A stretch of DNA of 33,890 nt from positions 1 to 33,890 of the forward strand of contig SEEV01000026.1 in the NCBI GenBank assembly GCA_004211695.1. The letters run 5' to 3'. Shown one piece after another: positions 23,651-33,676 of the stretch; position 1 is the stretch's first letter; every line of letters starts with the position of its first letter. The notes under the pieces were generated by a model. It saw nothing but the letters and a program-made list of their open reading frames with translations. It did not search any database and was not told where the DNA came from. This stretch comes from Rhodococcus sp. (in: high G+C Gram-positive bacteria). Its GTDB lineage: Bacteria; Actinomycetota; Actinomycetes; Mycobacteriales; Mycobacteriaceae. The position numbers and the translations under genes are program-made.

Positions 23651-24616
23651 TTACGTGGAGGTAATGGCCGGCGGGGTCTGCGCATCGGCGGGAAGCTGGG
23701 CCTGGGGCAGCTGCGCGAGTAGCTGGCGGGCGAGACGGACGAGGATCGTCGAGGCGGGCGTGAGGTTGGCGTAGCGGCGGGTGATGAAGGCGAAGGTCTC
23801 GATCAGCGGGGGCGTCAGGGAGGCCCAGTGCAGGGTCTTCGTCGCCCCGAGCGCATTGGCCAGTGGGAGCGAGATGATGGTGTCGCCGACACCGCGCGCG
23901 GCGAGTTCCAATGCGACGGCCGGTGATTCGACCTCGACCACCGGGTTGAGGGTGACCCCGGCATTCTGTGCGAGCGACAACAGTTGCCGCCGAGTGGGAT
24001 CCAGGTCGCCCCACCGGGTCTCGGGCAGGATCAGGGACGCTTCGGCGATCTCTTGGATCAGGATCGGGCGACGGGTCCGCTCGGGGTCGCGGGTGAGGTA
24101 GACCGCTTCCGCGGCCCACTCGACCGGCCCGACGTCCAAGCCGCGGTCGTCGACCGGCAGCGCGACGAGGCCGGCTTCGAGCTGGCCCTCGCGGACCGCG
24201 TCGGCCACCTGGACGGAGTTGAGCCCCACGATCCGGACGTGCACCTGGGGGTACAGCGCGCGGAAGTTGGCGACCAGATCGGTGTGGATGAGGTGGTGGG
24301 CGCTGCTGAACGTGCCGATCGAGACGGTGCCCCCGGTGAGGTTGCGAATGGGGTTGACCGCGGTCGTCGCCTCTTCCGCGGCGGCCACGGTGCGCTGGGC
24401 GTGGGGGATGAGCATGCGCGCCGCATCGGTGAGGATCAGCTTCCGGTTGGTGCGGACGAACAGGGTCACGCCCAATTGATGCTCCAACCGGCGGATCTGC
24501 TCGGACAGACTCGGCTGCGCGACGAAGTGCGCCTCCGCCGCAGCGGACAGGGACCCGTGCTCGACGGCGGCGAGGAAATAGGTCAGCTGCTGCAGGGTGA
24601 TGGGCGTGGGGGCCAT
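23651..24616 (-). CDS. LysR-family transcriptional regulator
   Basis: 321 residues. The N-terminal winged helix is typical: ITLQQLTYFLAAVEHGSLSA, then AAEAHFVAQPSLSEQIRRLE, and LGVTLFVRTNRKLILTDAA. An effector domain (about 95-300) follows, with GTVSIGTFSSAH and FAFITRRYANLTPAS. LysR regulators usually activate a divergent operon in response to a pathway metabolite. It is divergent from the flavin monooxygenase operon, and a perfect palindrome lies between them. Confidence 0.92.
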   Translation of the reverse strand: MAPTPITLQQLTYFLAAVEHGSLSAAAEAHFVAQPSLSEQIRRLEHQLGVTLFVRTNRKLILTDAARMLIPHAQRTVAAAEEATTAVNPIRNLTGGTVSIGTFSSAHHLIHTDLVANFRALYPQVHVRIVGLNSVQVADAVREGQLEAGLVALPVDDRGLDVGPVEWAAEAVYLTRDPERTRRPILIQEIAEASLILPETRWGDLDPTRRQLLSLAQNAGVTLNPVVEVESPAVALELAARGVGDTIISLPLANALGATKTLHWASLTPPLIETFAFITRRYANLTPASTILVRLARQLLAQLPQAQLPADAQTPPAITST

Positions 24617-24664
24617 GAGATTCCTTCATGTCGAAAGGCGCAGAACGACGACACCGGGGTTTGC

Positions 24665-24681
24665 TCAAGGCTACGCCTTGA
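24665..24681. promoter_or_regulatory. LysR-type palindrome upstream of the monooxygenase operon
   Basis: TCAAGGC-TAC-GCCTTGA, equal to TCAAGG-N5-CCTTGA, in the 176-bp region between lysR and the monooxygenase gene. It is the same core and spacing as the site at 23520-23538. Confidence 0.75.
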
Positions 24682-24792
24682 TCCGCTCCCGAGATATCAC
24701 CATTTACGAGAGCTGCAGTTCCTTCCAGACTTGCTTACCAAGTGAGGGCGCCGACGAAGGCGGGCCCACGATGAACGAGAGGAAGTCGAACA

Positions 24793-27526
<2,734 letters not shown>

Positions 27527-27573
27527 CCCCGCTCCACCTTCGACATTCACCACACTCATCAGAAGGCCCGAAC

Positions 27574-28344
27574 ATGCCCGACGCCGCGACACCCCGCGAG
27601 ACGACCCCCAGCCGGCTCACCGACCGGATTGCCCTGATCACCGGCGGATCCCGAGGGCAGGGCGCAGCCCACGCCTACCGCCTCGCCAACGAAGGCGCCA
27701 CCGTCTACATAGGTGACGTACTCGACGCCGACGGTGCCCGCACCGCAGCGGATCTGCGATCCAAGGGCCTCGACGTCACCTACATGCACCTCGACGTCAC
27801 CGACGCCTCCGACTGGGAGGCAGTCCACGACCAGCTCGAGGAAAAGTTCGGGCGGCTGGACATCCTGGTCAACAACGCCGGCATCGTCCACGTCACCGAC
27901 ATCGTCGACGAGACCCTCGACGCCTGGAACCGGCTCCTGTCGGTCAACCTCACCGGCGCCTTCCTCGGCCTGAAGACGATGATCCCCCTGCTGAAGTCGG
28001 GTACCCGCAGCGCGGTGGTGAACACCTCGTCGATCTTCGGGCCCTCCGGGGCGATCGGCTACGCCGCGTACGCCGCCAGCAAGGCCGGCATGCTCGGCCT
28101 CACGCGCACCGCCGCACTCGAACTCGCACCCGACGGCATCCGCGTCAACGCCCTCGTCCCCGGCGGCGTCAGCACGCCTCTCAACGCCAACGAGCCCGGC
28201 ACCGGCGTCGTGCCGGAAACACCGATGCTCCGCCGCGCGGACCCCACCGAACTCGCCGCCGCCGTCGCCTACCTCGTCAGCGATGACGCCAGCTTCGTCA
28301 CCGGCACCGAACTGGTCGTCGACGGCGGATTCCGGGCACGCTGA
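27574..28344 (+). CDS. SDR family oxidoreductase
   Basis: 256 residues. TGGSRGQGAAHA is the cofactor motif (the usual GIG is GQG), and Asp in IGDVLD suggests NAD. NNAG is intact (LVNNAGIVHV). The catalytic set is S153 (NTSSIFG), Y166 and K170 (YAAYAASKAG). C-terminal LVVDGGFRAR. This pattern is common in hydroxysteroid and cyclic-alcohol dehydrogenases of actinomycetes. It starts 47 bases after gdhA with AGAAGG upstream and is the last gene before a strong hairpin. Confidence 0.9.
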   Translation: MPDAATPRETTPSRLTDRIALITGGSRGQGAAHAYRLANEGATVYIGDVLDADGARTAADLRSKGLDVTYMHLDVTDASDWEAVHDQLEEKFGRLDILVNNAGIVHVTDIVDETLDAWNRLLSVNLTGAFLGLKTMIPLLKSGTRSAVVNTSSIFGPSGAIGYAAYAASKAGMLGLTRTAALELAPDGIRVNALVPGGVSTPLNANEPGTGVVPETPMLRRADPTELAAAVAYLVSDDASFVTGTELVVDGGFRAR

Positions 28345-28361
28345 CCGACCCCCCGAAACAG

Positions 28362-28404
28362 CCGGTGGGTGGCAGTGACCCCTGAATACCCTGCCATCCA
28401 CCGG
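28362..28404 (+). terminator. Strong hairpin after the monooxygenase-gdhA-SDR operon
   Basis: A 14-bp stem (28362-28375 with 28391-28404, CCGGTGGGTGGCAG against CTGCCATCCACCGG, one G.U pair) surrounds a 15-base loop, 17 bases after the SDR stop. There is no T-run, so it could be a terminator or an mRNA 3' stabiliser. Confidence 0.6.
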
Positions 28405-28445
28405 AGTCCACAGCAGTATGATGTGCACCCCGGTACTCGACCGTC

Positions 28446-28920
28446 GTGGAGGAGAAACCGCCATGTCACCTCGAGCGCACCGCCGTCAAACTGTCGAAGA
28501 TCTGCAACGACCTGCGGCTGTCGTCCGGCCCCCGCGCGGGCCTGTCGGAGATCAACCTGCTTGCGGTGCAGGCGGGGTCGTCGATCATGCCGGGAAAGGT
28601 AAATCCGGTCATCCCCGAGGTGGTCAATCAGGTCGCGTTCGAGGTGATCGGCAACGATGTCACCATTTCCCTGGCCGCCGAGGCCGGGCAGCTGCAGCTC
28701 AACGCGTTCGAACCGATCACCGCGCACAGCCTGTTTCAGTCGATCACGCATCTGACCCAGGCGTGCGAGACCCTGGCCACCCGGTGCGTCCCGGGATCGC
28801 CGCGAACGTCGAGCACCTCCGCCGCACGGTCGAGCACTCGATCGGTGTCGTGACGGCACTCAACCCCTACATCGGCTACGCCGCAGCAACTTCGGTTGCC
28901 GCGGACGCGAAGACATCCGG
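28446..28920 (+). pseudogene. Aspartate ammonia-lyase (aspA) remnant, truncated and frameshifted
   Basis: From about 28473 the frame starting at 28446 encodes the C-terminal third of an aspartase: [27 protein letters not shown], the catalytic loop [19 protein letters not shown], and [14 protein letters not shown]. One Leu codon is missing in the usual LRLLSSGP. Near 28790 the match jumps to another frame, where [20 protein letters not shown] and TALNPYIGYAAATS continue it, ending around 28915 before the expected C-terminus. The N-terminal two thirds are absent; immediately upstream is a good ribosome binding site (GGAGGAG) and an ATG at 28463. The fragment cannot give an active enzyme, since the active site uses all three domains. 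Confidence 0.8.
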
Positions 28921-29074
28921 CCGACGCCGAGGTCGGGAGATCAACCATTCCTACAGGTCGGGTGCGTTTCGTCCACACGACCGATGAATTCCGCCTCGCC
29001 ACGCAGTCTGCATTGATGAACCCCTTCCGCATCTGCGGGAGGCCTGAGATGAGGTGACAAGGAGCGTGCACACC

Positions 29075-29500
29075 GTGGACCGAGAGAACGTGAGCGCCAC
29101 CCTGACCGTCGCCGTGCCCGCCGCCAGGGTGTTCGCGGTGCTGGCCGACCCGAAAACCCATTCTGCGATCGACGGCACCGGCTGGGTGCAGAAAGCTGCC
29201 GACCAGGCGCCGCTGACCCAGGTCGGGCAGATCTTCCGGATGGACATGTACCACCCCAACCATCCGGACGGTGACTACCAGGTGGCCAACCGGGTCGAGG
29301 TGCTGGACCCGCCGCGCGCCATCGGCTGGCTGACGGGGCAGGAGAAGGACGACGGCCACCTGGAGTTCGGCGGCTGGACCTGGCGTTACGACCTGGTGCC
29401 GCGCGGTCCGTCCGAGACCGAGGTCACGCTCACCTACGACTGGTCGGCGGTGCCGCAGTTCATCCGGGAGTACCTCCAGTTCCCGCCGTTCGGCCCTTAG
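29075..29500 (+). CDS. SRPBCC family protein, apparently cut by an in-frame amber codon
   Basis: 141 residues from GTG 29075 (AAGGAG ten bases upstream; GTG 29066 or 29054 are alternatives). It is a polyketide-cyclase-like SRPBCC protein: VSATLTVAVPAARVFAVLAD at the start, a HSAIDGTGWV loop, RAIGWLTG, and LEFGGWTWRYDL then TEVTLTYDWSAVP. It stops at TAG 29498-29500, but the same frame continues for 24 codons (HLTNSLHHLAELA then a Ser/Thr/Gly tail) to TAG at 29573. The residues after the stop are the expected C-terminal helix of the family, so a nonsense mutation or readthrough seems likely. Confidence 0.7.
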   Translation: MDRENVSATLTVAVPAARVFAVLADPKTHSAIDGTGWVQKAADQAPLTQVGQIFRMDMYHPNHPDGDYQVANRVEVLDPPRAIGWLTGQEKDDGHLEFGGWTWRYDLVPRGPSETEVTLTYDWSAVPQFIREYLQFPPFGP

Positions 29501-29602
29501 CATCTCACCAACTCGCTGCACCACCTGGCCGAGCTTGCCGCACCGACGTCCCGAGCCGGGACGCCCGACGGCTAGGCATCTACCGGTTGGAATCGAGTGA
29601 TC

Positions 29603-30520
29603 CTACGGTCGGGTGATCCGCTCGAGCAGCCAGGAATCGACGCCGCTGAGCGCCGTCCTGGCCAGCGCCGTGGGGTGACCCGTGAACCCGTGAGGCGACT
29701 CGGGATAGATCCGGAGCTCGACGTCGTTGCCGGCAGCGGACAGCCGACCTGCCATCGCGAGGTTGTCTTCCAACAGCACGTCTTTGCTCCCGACGACCAA
29801 CAGTGCCGGGGGAAGGCCGTGGAGGTCGCCGTAGATGGGAGAGATGTCCGGAGCAGTGCGGTCTTCCGCGTGGCCGACGTAGGCCTGGATGAAATATTCG
29901 TCCGCGATCCGACGTCCGGCCGGAGTCTGCGCGCTCACGTCATAGGTGCCGAATTGGAGTGCGGCGCCGGTGAACCCGTCGACGGATCCACTGTCCCTCA
30001 GTCGGAGCAGGGTTGCCAGCGCAAGTGTCGCCCCCGCCGACCGCCCCCCGATCGCCAGTCGGGATGATCCGAAGCGGGCATCGGCGTGTTCGACGAGCCA
30101 GAGCGCTACCGCTTCACAGTCATCGGGTGCGGCCGGCCACGGGTCCTCGGGTGCCAGCCGGTAGTCGACGCTGACGACGGCAATGCGGAGAGCGTCTGCG
30201 AGCTCACGGTTACGCACGTCGTCTCGCGCTGCGGAGTCCATGTAGAAGCCGCCACCGTGTATGTCCAGAAAGACGCCCCGCGCTCGGCCGTCTGCGGGAG
30301 TGAAGATCCTCACCGGGACACGCACTCCCGCGACTTCGACCATCTCTTCGATCGCCGGTGGATCGGCGGGAGAAGGAGCGGACCGCCTCGCCCGCATGTC
30401 CCTCAACTCCTCGGGAGTGCTGGGACCACTGCCTGCAGCCCTGGAGTTGTAGAAGCCTCGGGCTTCATCGACCTGCTCCGCAGGCACGTCAGCCAACAAA
30501 CCGTCCAGCGCGAACCGCAC
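29603..30520 (-). CDS. Alpha/beta hydrolase, hormone-sensitive-lipase-like
   Basis: 305 residues from GTG 30520, with GAGGAGG upstream. The oxyanion-hole motif HGGGF is at residues 88-92, the nucleophile S161 is in GGRSAGA, the acid is probably Asp in VGSKDVLLEDN, and the His is in ESPHGFTGHP. These are the features of family IV (HSL) carboxylesterases and lipases, which act on short- to medium-chain esters. The N-terminal cap (about 1-60) is normal. It seems monocistronic and convergent with the interrupted SRPBCC gene. No signal peptide, so it is cytoplasmic. Confidence 0.9.
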   Translation of the reverse strand: MRFALDGLLADVPAEQVDEARGFYNSRAAGSGPSTPEELRDMRARRSAPSPADPPAIEEMVEVAGVRVPVRIFTPADGRARGVFLDIHGGGFYMDSAARDDVRNRELADALRIAVVSVDYRLAPEDPWPAAPDDCEAVALWLVEHADARFGSSRLAIGGRSAGATLALATLLRLRDSGSVDGFTGAALQFGTYDVSAQTPAGRRIADEYFIQAYVGHAEDRTAPDISPIYGDLHGLPPALLVVGSKDVLLEDNLAMAGRLSAAGNDVELRIYPESPHGFTGHPTALARTALSGVDSWLLERITRP

Positions 30521-30664
30521 GCGCCCTCCTCACACTCGGGGTCTCGTCACGACTCTATTGCCGCGACTTGCTCGAGACAGGTAGCCGGTCAGCGGACGTC
30601 ATCCGGGGCAAACATGGTAAGGGCTTGTCGGATACTCCGCACATGGCGTCGCCGCGTCGCGGTG

Positions 30665-31465
30665 TCAGGTGGTGGGTATGGTGCCGCCGTCGATGGTGAT
30701 CTCGGTTCCGGTGATGGCTGCAGCCTGGTCGGAGGCGACGAACGCGACGAGCGCGGCCACTTCGTGGGGTTGGGCTGGTCGGCCGAGCGGGATGCCTCCG
30801 AGGGCGTCCATGAGCTGCTGCCGGGCGGCCTGGGTGTCGGCGCCCGACTCCCGCGCTATCCGCTCGACGAGGCGGGTGGCGGCGTCGGTCTCGACGAATC
30901 CGGGGGCAATGCTGACGACGCGGATCCCCTGGGGGCCCAGCTCGTTGGCCAGGGCCTTGCTGTAGTTCGACAGTGCAGCCTTCGACGCGGCATAGGCGAT
31001 GGTCGATTCCAGCGGGAGGCGACGTTGAATCGAGGTGATGTGCACGATCACCCCGGAGCCTTGCTCGAGCATCGTCGGCACGAGGGCCCGGTCCAGCCGG
31101 ACTGCGGCGAGCAGGTTGGTATCGAGGTCGGACTGCCAGTGCGCATCGGTGAGAGCCAGGACCCCGCCCGGCGGGGCCGAGGAGCCCCCCACGACGTGCA
31201 CGACGACGTCGACCCCACCGAACTCGGCCAAGGCCCGGGTCGCGAGTGTCTGAACGCCCTGCGCGGTGCTCACGTCGGCTTGCACGAACAAGTCGGCAGC
31301 CCGCTCCGGCTGTGAGCGCGCGGCGCTCATCACCCGGGCGCCCGCCGCGGCGAACTGGGCGACGACCGCGGCGCCGATGCCGGCAGTGCCGCCGGTGACG
31401 ACGACACGCCTTCCTGCGTAATCGGAGGAACCGGCACCGGCGGGGATGGCCTCCGTGGTGGTCAC
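30665..31465 (-). CDS. SDR family oxidoreductase
   Basis: 266 residues from GTG 31465, overlapping the stop of the upstream SnoaL-like gene (GTGA). Cofactor motif TGGTAGIGAAV; the following AARS lacks the acidic residue of NAD-type SDRs, which suggests NADP. The catalytic set is S145 (ITSIQRRL), Y158 and K162 (AYAASKAAL). The usual NNAG is replaced by HVVGGSS, seen in some actinobacterial SDRs. C-terminal ITIDGGTIPTT. Co-transcribed with the SnoaL-like gene and divergent from a TetR gene. Confidence 0.9.
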   Translation of the reverse strand: MTTTEAIPAGAGSSDYAGRRVVVTGGTAGIGAAVVAQFAAAGARVMSAARSQPERAADLFVQADVSTAQGVQTLATRALAEFGGVDVVVHVVGGSSAPPGGVLALTDAHWQSDLDTNLLAAVRLDRALVPTMLEQGSGVIVHITSIQRRLPLESTIAYAASKAALSNYSKALANELGPQGIRVVSIAPGFVETDAATRLVERIARESGADTQAARQQLMDALGGIPLGRPAQPHEVAALVAFVASDQAAAITGTEITIDGGTIPTT

Positions 31466-31800
31466 GGTGCGATTTCCAGACGGCTGATGAGTTCACCGTT
31501 GACGGTGAAGTCGAAGGTCACCGTGGCGGTGCCGCCGGGAAAGTTGCCGTCGAGACGGCCGGTGACCAGGTAGCGGTCCTTGTCGCCGTCGGCGGCGGCA
31601 ACACCGAGGACCTCTGTCGTGTAGTCGAACTCCGACGCCGCCCCCGTCTGCCAGCCTCGGATCTCGGTGGTCCCGCGACGTGTCGTGCCCTCGTCGATGA
31701 CGACCGCGTCGTCGGTGAACAGCGCAACCAGAGCGTCGATGTCGCGGCGGGCGTCGGCCTCGAAGTAGCGGGTGACCGCCCGGGGAACAGCTGAAGTCAT
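31462..31800 (-). CDS. SnoaL/NTF2-like protein
   Basis: 112 residues from ATG 31800 (AAAGGAAG upstream); further in-frame sequence to 31992 crosses the operator region and was excluded. The pattern is that of small nuclear-transport-factor-2-like proteins: RAVTRYFEADARRDIDALVA, then LFTDDAVVIDEGTTRRGTTE, and a C-terminal sheet (ATVTFDFTVNGELISRLEI). Such proteins bind small molecules or act as isomerases or hydrolases; no catalytic residue can be assigned. It is the first gene of a two-gene operon under the divergent TetR. Confidence 0.85.
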   Translation of the reverse strand: MTSAVPRAVTRYFEADARRDIDALVALFTDDAVVIDEGTTRRGTTEIRGWQTGAASEFDYTTEVLGVAAADGDKDRYLVTGRLDGNFPGGTATVTFDFTVNGELISRLEIAP

Positions 31801-31847
31801 GACATCTTCCTTTCGGAGCGGGATGTGCCGTCGGCGGACAGAGCCGT

Positions 31848-31898
31848 CGCTACATACGCTATATACATTGATGTAGCGGTACAAGTAGTAATGTAGCG
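31848..31898. promoter_or_regulatory. Palindrome and repeat cluster between SnoaL-like and tetR genes
   Basis: TACAT-TG-ATGTA (31864-31875) is a perfect palindrome. CGCTACAT (31848-31855) pairs with ATGTAGCG at 31871-31878, and ATGTAGCG recurs at 31891-31898, exactly 20 bp later. TATATA at 31860-31865 could be part of a promoter. Likely operator of the adjacent TetR. Confidence 0.6.
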
Positions 31899-31900
31899 GA

Positions 31901-32620
31901 ATGGTAATGAAACGCGCTGGGGATGCCCGGGATCGCTTGCTTCTCGCCGCGGCGCAGCTGTTGGAGGAGTCCGGCGACCGGACGGTGAGCACCAGGGCGG
32001 TGTGCGAACGGGCCGGTGTGCAGGCCCCGACGCTCTATCATCACTTCGGCAACAAACAGGGCCTCATCGACGCGGTGCTCAACCACGGCTTCACCCAGTT
32101 CGTCGCGCCGGCTCATGCGCCGGGCGTCTCCGACGACCCGCTCGACGACGTGCGTGCAGGGTGGGACCGTCACGTCGAGTTCGGGTTGACCAACCCCACC
32201 TTCTACGCCCTGCTCTACGGACGGGTCGAGCCCGGCACACCATGCAGCATCACCGCGCCCGCGCTGGCGATGCTCGTCGAACTGCTCGACGCCGCCGCCC
32301 GCGCTGGTGTGCTGGCCGTGCCCCCGCGCGATGCCGCCGCCCAGCTCCTGGCCGCGAACGTGGGGGTCACACTGGCCCTGATCACCCAGCCCGACGGGCA
32401 GGTCGACCACAGCCTGTCCGACCGCGTCCGTGAAGCGGCCATCACGGGGGTCGTCACCCACCCGTCCGGCCGCCGCCCGCCGGGCTCGACCCGCCCGACA
32501 CCGACCCGGGCGAGTGCCGCAGTCGCACTCCGCACGCTCGTCGAGGACGACCCCGATGGGCTCAGCCCCGGCGAGTCCGCGCTGCTGCAGGAGCTGCTCG
32601 ACCGACTCAGCACATCCTGA
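31901..32620 (+). CDS. TetR-family transcriptional regulator
   Basis: 239 residues. Helix-turn-helix: ARDRLLLAAAQLLEESGDRT, then VSTRAVCERAGVQAPTLYHHF, then GNKQGLIDAVLNHGF. The ligand domain contains FGLTNPTFYALLYGRVEPG, common in regulators of SDR/NTF2 operons. A C-terminal extension of about 45 residues, Thr/Pro/Arg-rich then ALLQELLDRL, is unusual. The ATG at 31901 lies three bases after a copy of the ATGTAGCG repeat; an in-frame ATG at 31907 is an alternative. It probably represses itself and the divergent SnoaL-SDR operon. Confidence 0.88.
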   Translation: MVMKRAGDARDRLLLAAAQLLEESGDRTVSTRAVCERAGVQAPTLYHHFGNKQGLIDAVLNHGFTQFVAPAHAPGVSDDPLDDVRAGWDRHVEFGLTNPTFYALLYGRVEPGTPCSITAPALAMLVELLDAAARAGVLAVPPRDAAAQLLAANVGVTLALITQPDGQVDHSLSDRVREAAITGVVTHPSGRRPPGSTRPTPTRASAAVALRTLVEDDPDGLSPGESALLQELLDRLSTS

Positions 32621-32705
32621 GGCGGGCACGTCCACGCAGGGATGCGCCGCGCTCACGGATTCCTCTGCTCCACCACTGATCGCGCCTGGCGGTACTGTCC
32701 CGGTC

Positions 32706-33098
32706 ATGACCGTGCGCGTCGACATTTCGCTGCTGCTCGCGTCCGCCCGGATCGGCGTCGGCGTGCTGCTCGTCGCGGCGCCGACGGTCGTGCTGCCACG
32801 CGAGGCCGCCGGCAACGGTACGAACGCCCTGTTGATGCGGACGGTCGGGATCCGCGACCTCGTCCTCGGTGGGGGTGCGGTTGCGGCCCGGACCCGGGGC
32901 CGGCGCGACGAGTTCCGCCGGTGGGCGTCGGCCGGGCTCGCCAGTGACACCGGCGACCTGCTGGCGGGGATCTGCAGCACCCGCCTGGTCGGACGGTCCG
33001 GTGCGATCAAGGCCGTCGCGGTAGTGGCTCCGTGGGCGGCCGCCGGCGTTGCCGGCCTTGTCGGACCCCGACCGCGCGGCGACGCAGTGCTCTTGTAG
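32706..33098 (+). CDS. Small integral membrane protein
   Basis: 130 residues from ATG 32706; the frame is open upstream to 32430 but there it only reads the tetR sequence in another frame. Hydrophobic segments are about residues 8-28 (ISLLLASARIGVGVLLVAAP), 45-60 (IRDLVLGGGAVAA), 75-90 and 103-123 (AVAVVAPWAAAGVAGLVG), suggesting three or four membrane spans. It resembles small DUF4267-type membrane proteins of actinomycetes, but I cannot confirm the family. Function unknown. Confidence 0.65.
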   Translation: MTVRVDISLLLASARIGVGVLLVAAPTVVLPREAAGNGTNALLMRTVGIRDLVLGGGAVAARTRGRRDEFRRWASAGLASDTGDLLAGICSTRLVGRSGAIKAVAVVAPWAAAGVAGLVGPRPRGDAVLL

Positions 33099-33154
33099 CG
33101 CCTCGAAATTCGTGGCCGAGCCTCAGCCGGGAGGGCCACACGGTTGCCCTCCCT

Positions 33155-33637
33155 GTGACGTCATGCGCAAGTCTGCTGGTCGTCGCGTTGATCGCGTGCG
33201 GGTCCGTTGTCGGGGCCGTGCCTGCGGAGGCGGCACCGACGCAGCCGTCGTGGTCGGGCGAGTACTCGCTAAAGCGCTTCGCCGCGACGAAGGAAGGTAC
33301 GAGTTTGGCCGCGCGGCAGTGGGAGCCCGACTTCGCCGATACGTACACGTTCGAGACGAGTTGCACGGACGACTCCTGCGTGGCCACCGTGACCGATGGG
33401 CCCACGCCCGCCAATCCGACACTTCCGCTACCGCCGCAATACACCTGGGACGGGACCAGCTGGGTCCACACCTACGACTGGGAGTGGGACTGCTACCAAG
33501 GCGAGGGCGTGCCGAAGGTGTGGGCACCGGCGCACTCGGTTGCGTACTACACACCGCAACCCGACGGGACGCTGACCGGTTCCTGGCGTACCGATATCGA
33601 CAGCGGCCCGTGCGAAGGCTCTCAACTGTTACCGTAA
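33155..33637 (+). CDS. Exported protein of a mycobacterial/rhodococcal family, unknown function
   Basis: 160 residues from GTG 33155, chosen because it places the signal peptide at the N-terminus: SCASLLVVALIACGSVVGAV, then PAEAA with probable cleavage near EAA-P. Earlier in-frame sequence (to 33032) is Arg-rich and overlaps the preceding gene. The mature part contains WSGEYSLKRFAATKEGTSLA, CTDDSCVATVTDGPTPANPT, YTWDGTSWVHTYDWEWDC and a C-terminal GSWRTDIDSGPCEGS. Four or so Cys could form disulfides. It resembles a family of conserved exported proteins in mycobacteria that I recognise by sequence but cannot name. No operon partners. Confidence 0.7.
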   Translation: MTSCASLLVVALIACGSVVGAVPAEAAPTQPSWSGEYSLKRFAATKEGTSLAARQWEPDFADTYTFETSCTDDSCVATVTDGPTPANPTLPLPPQYTWDGTSWVHTYDWEWDCYQGEGVPKVWAPAHSVAYYTPQPDGTLTGSWRTDIDSGPCEGSQLLP

Positions 33638-33676
33638 TCCCTAATACTTCCTAGTCCTTCCTGTTGCTGTCGGATC

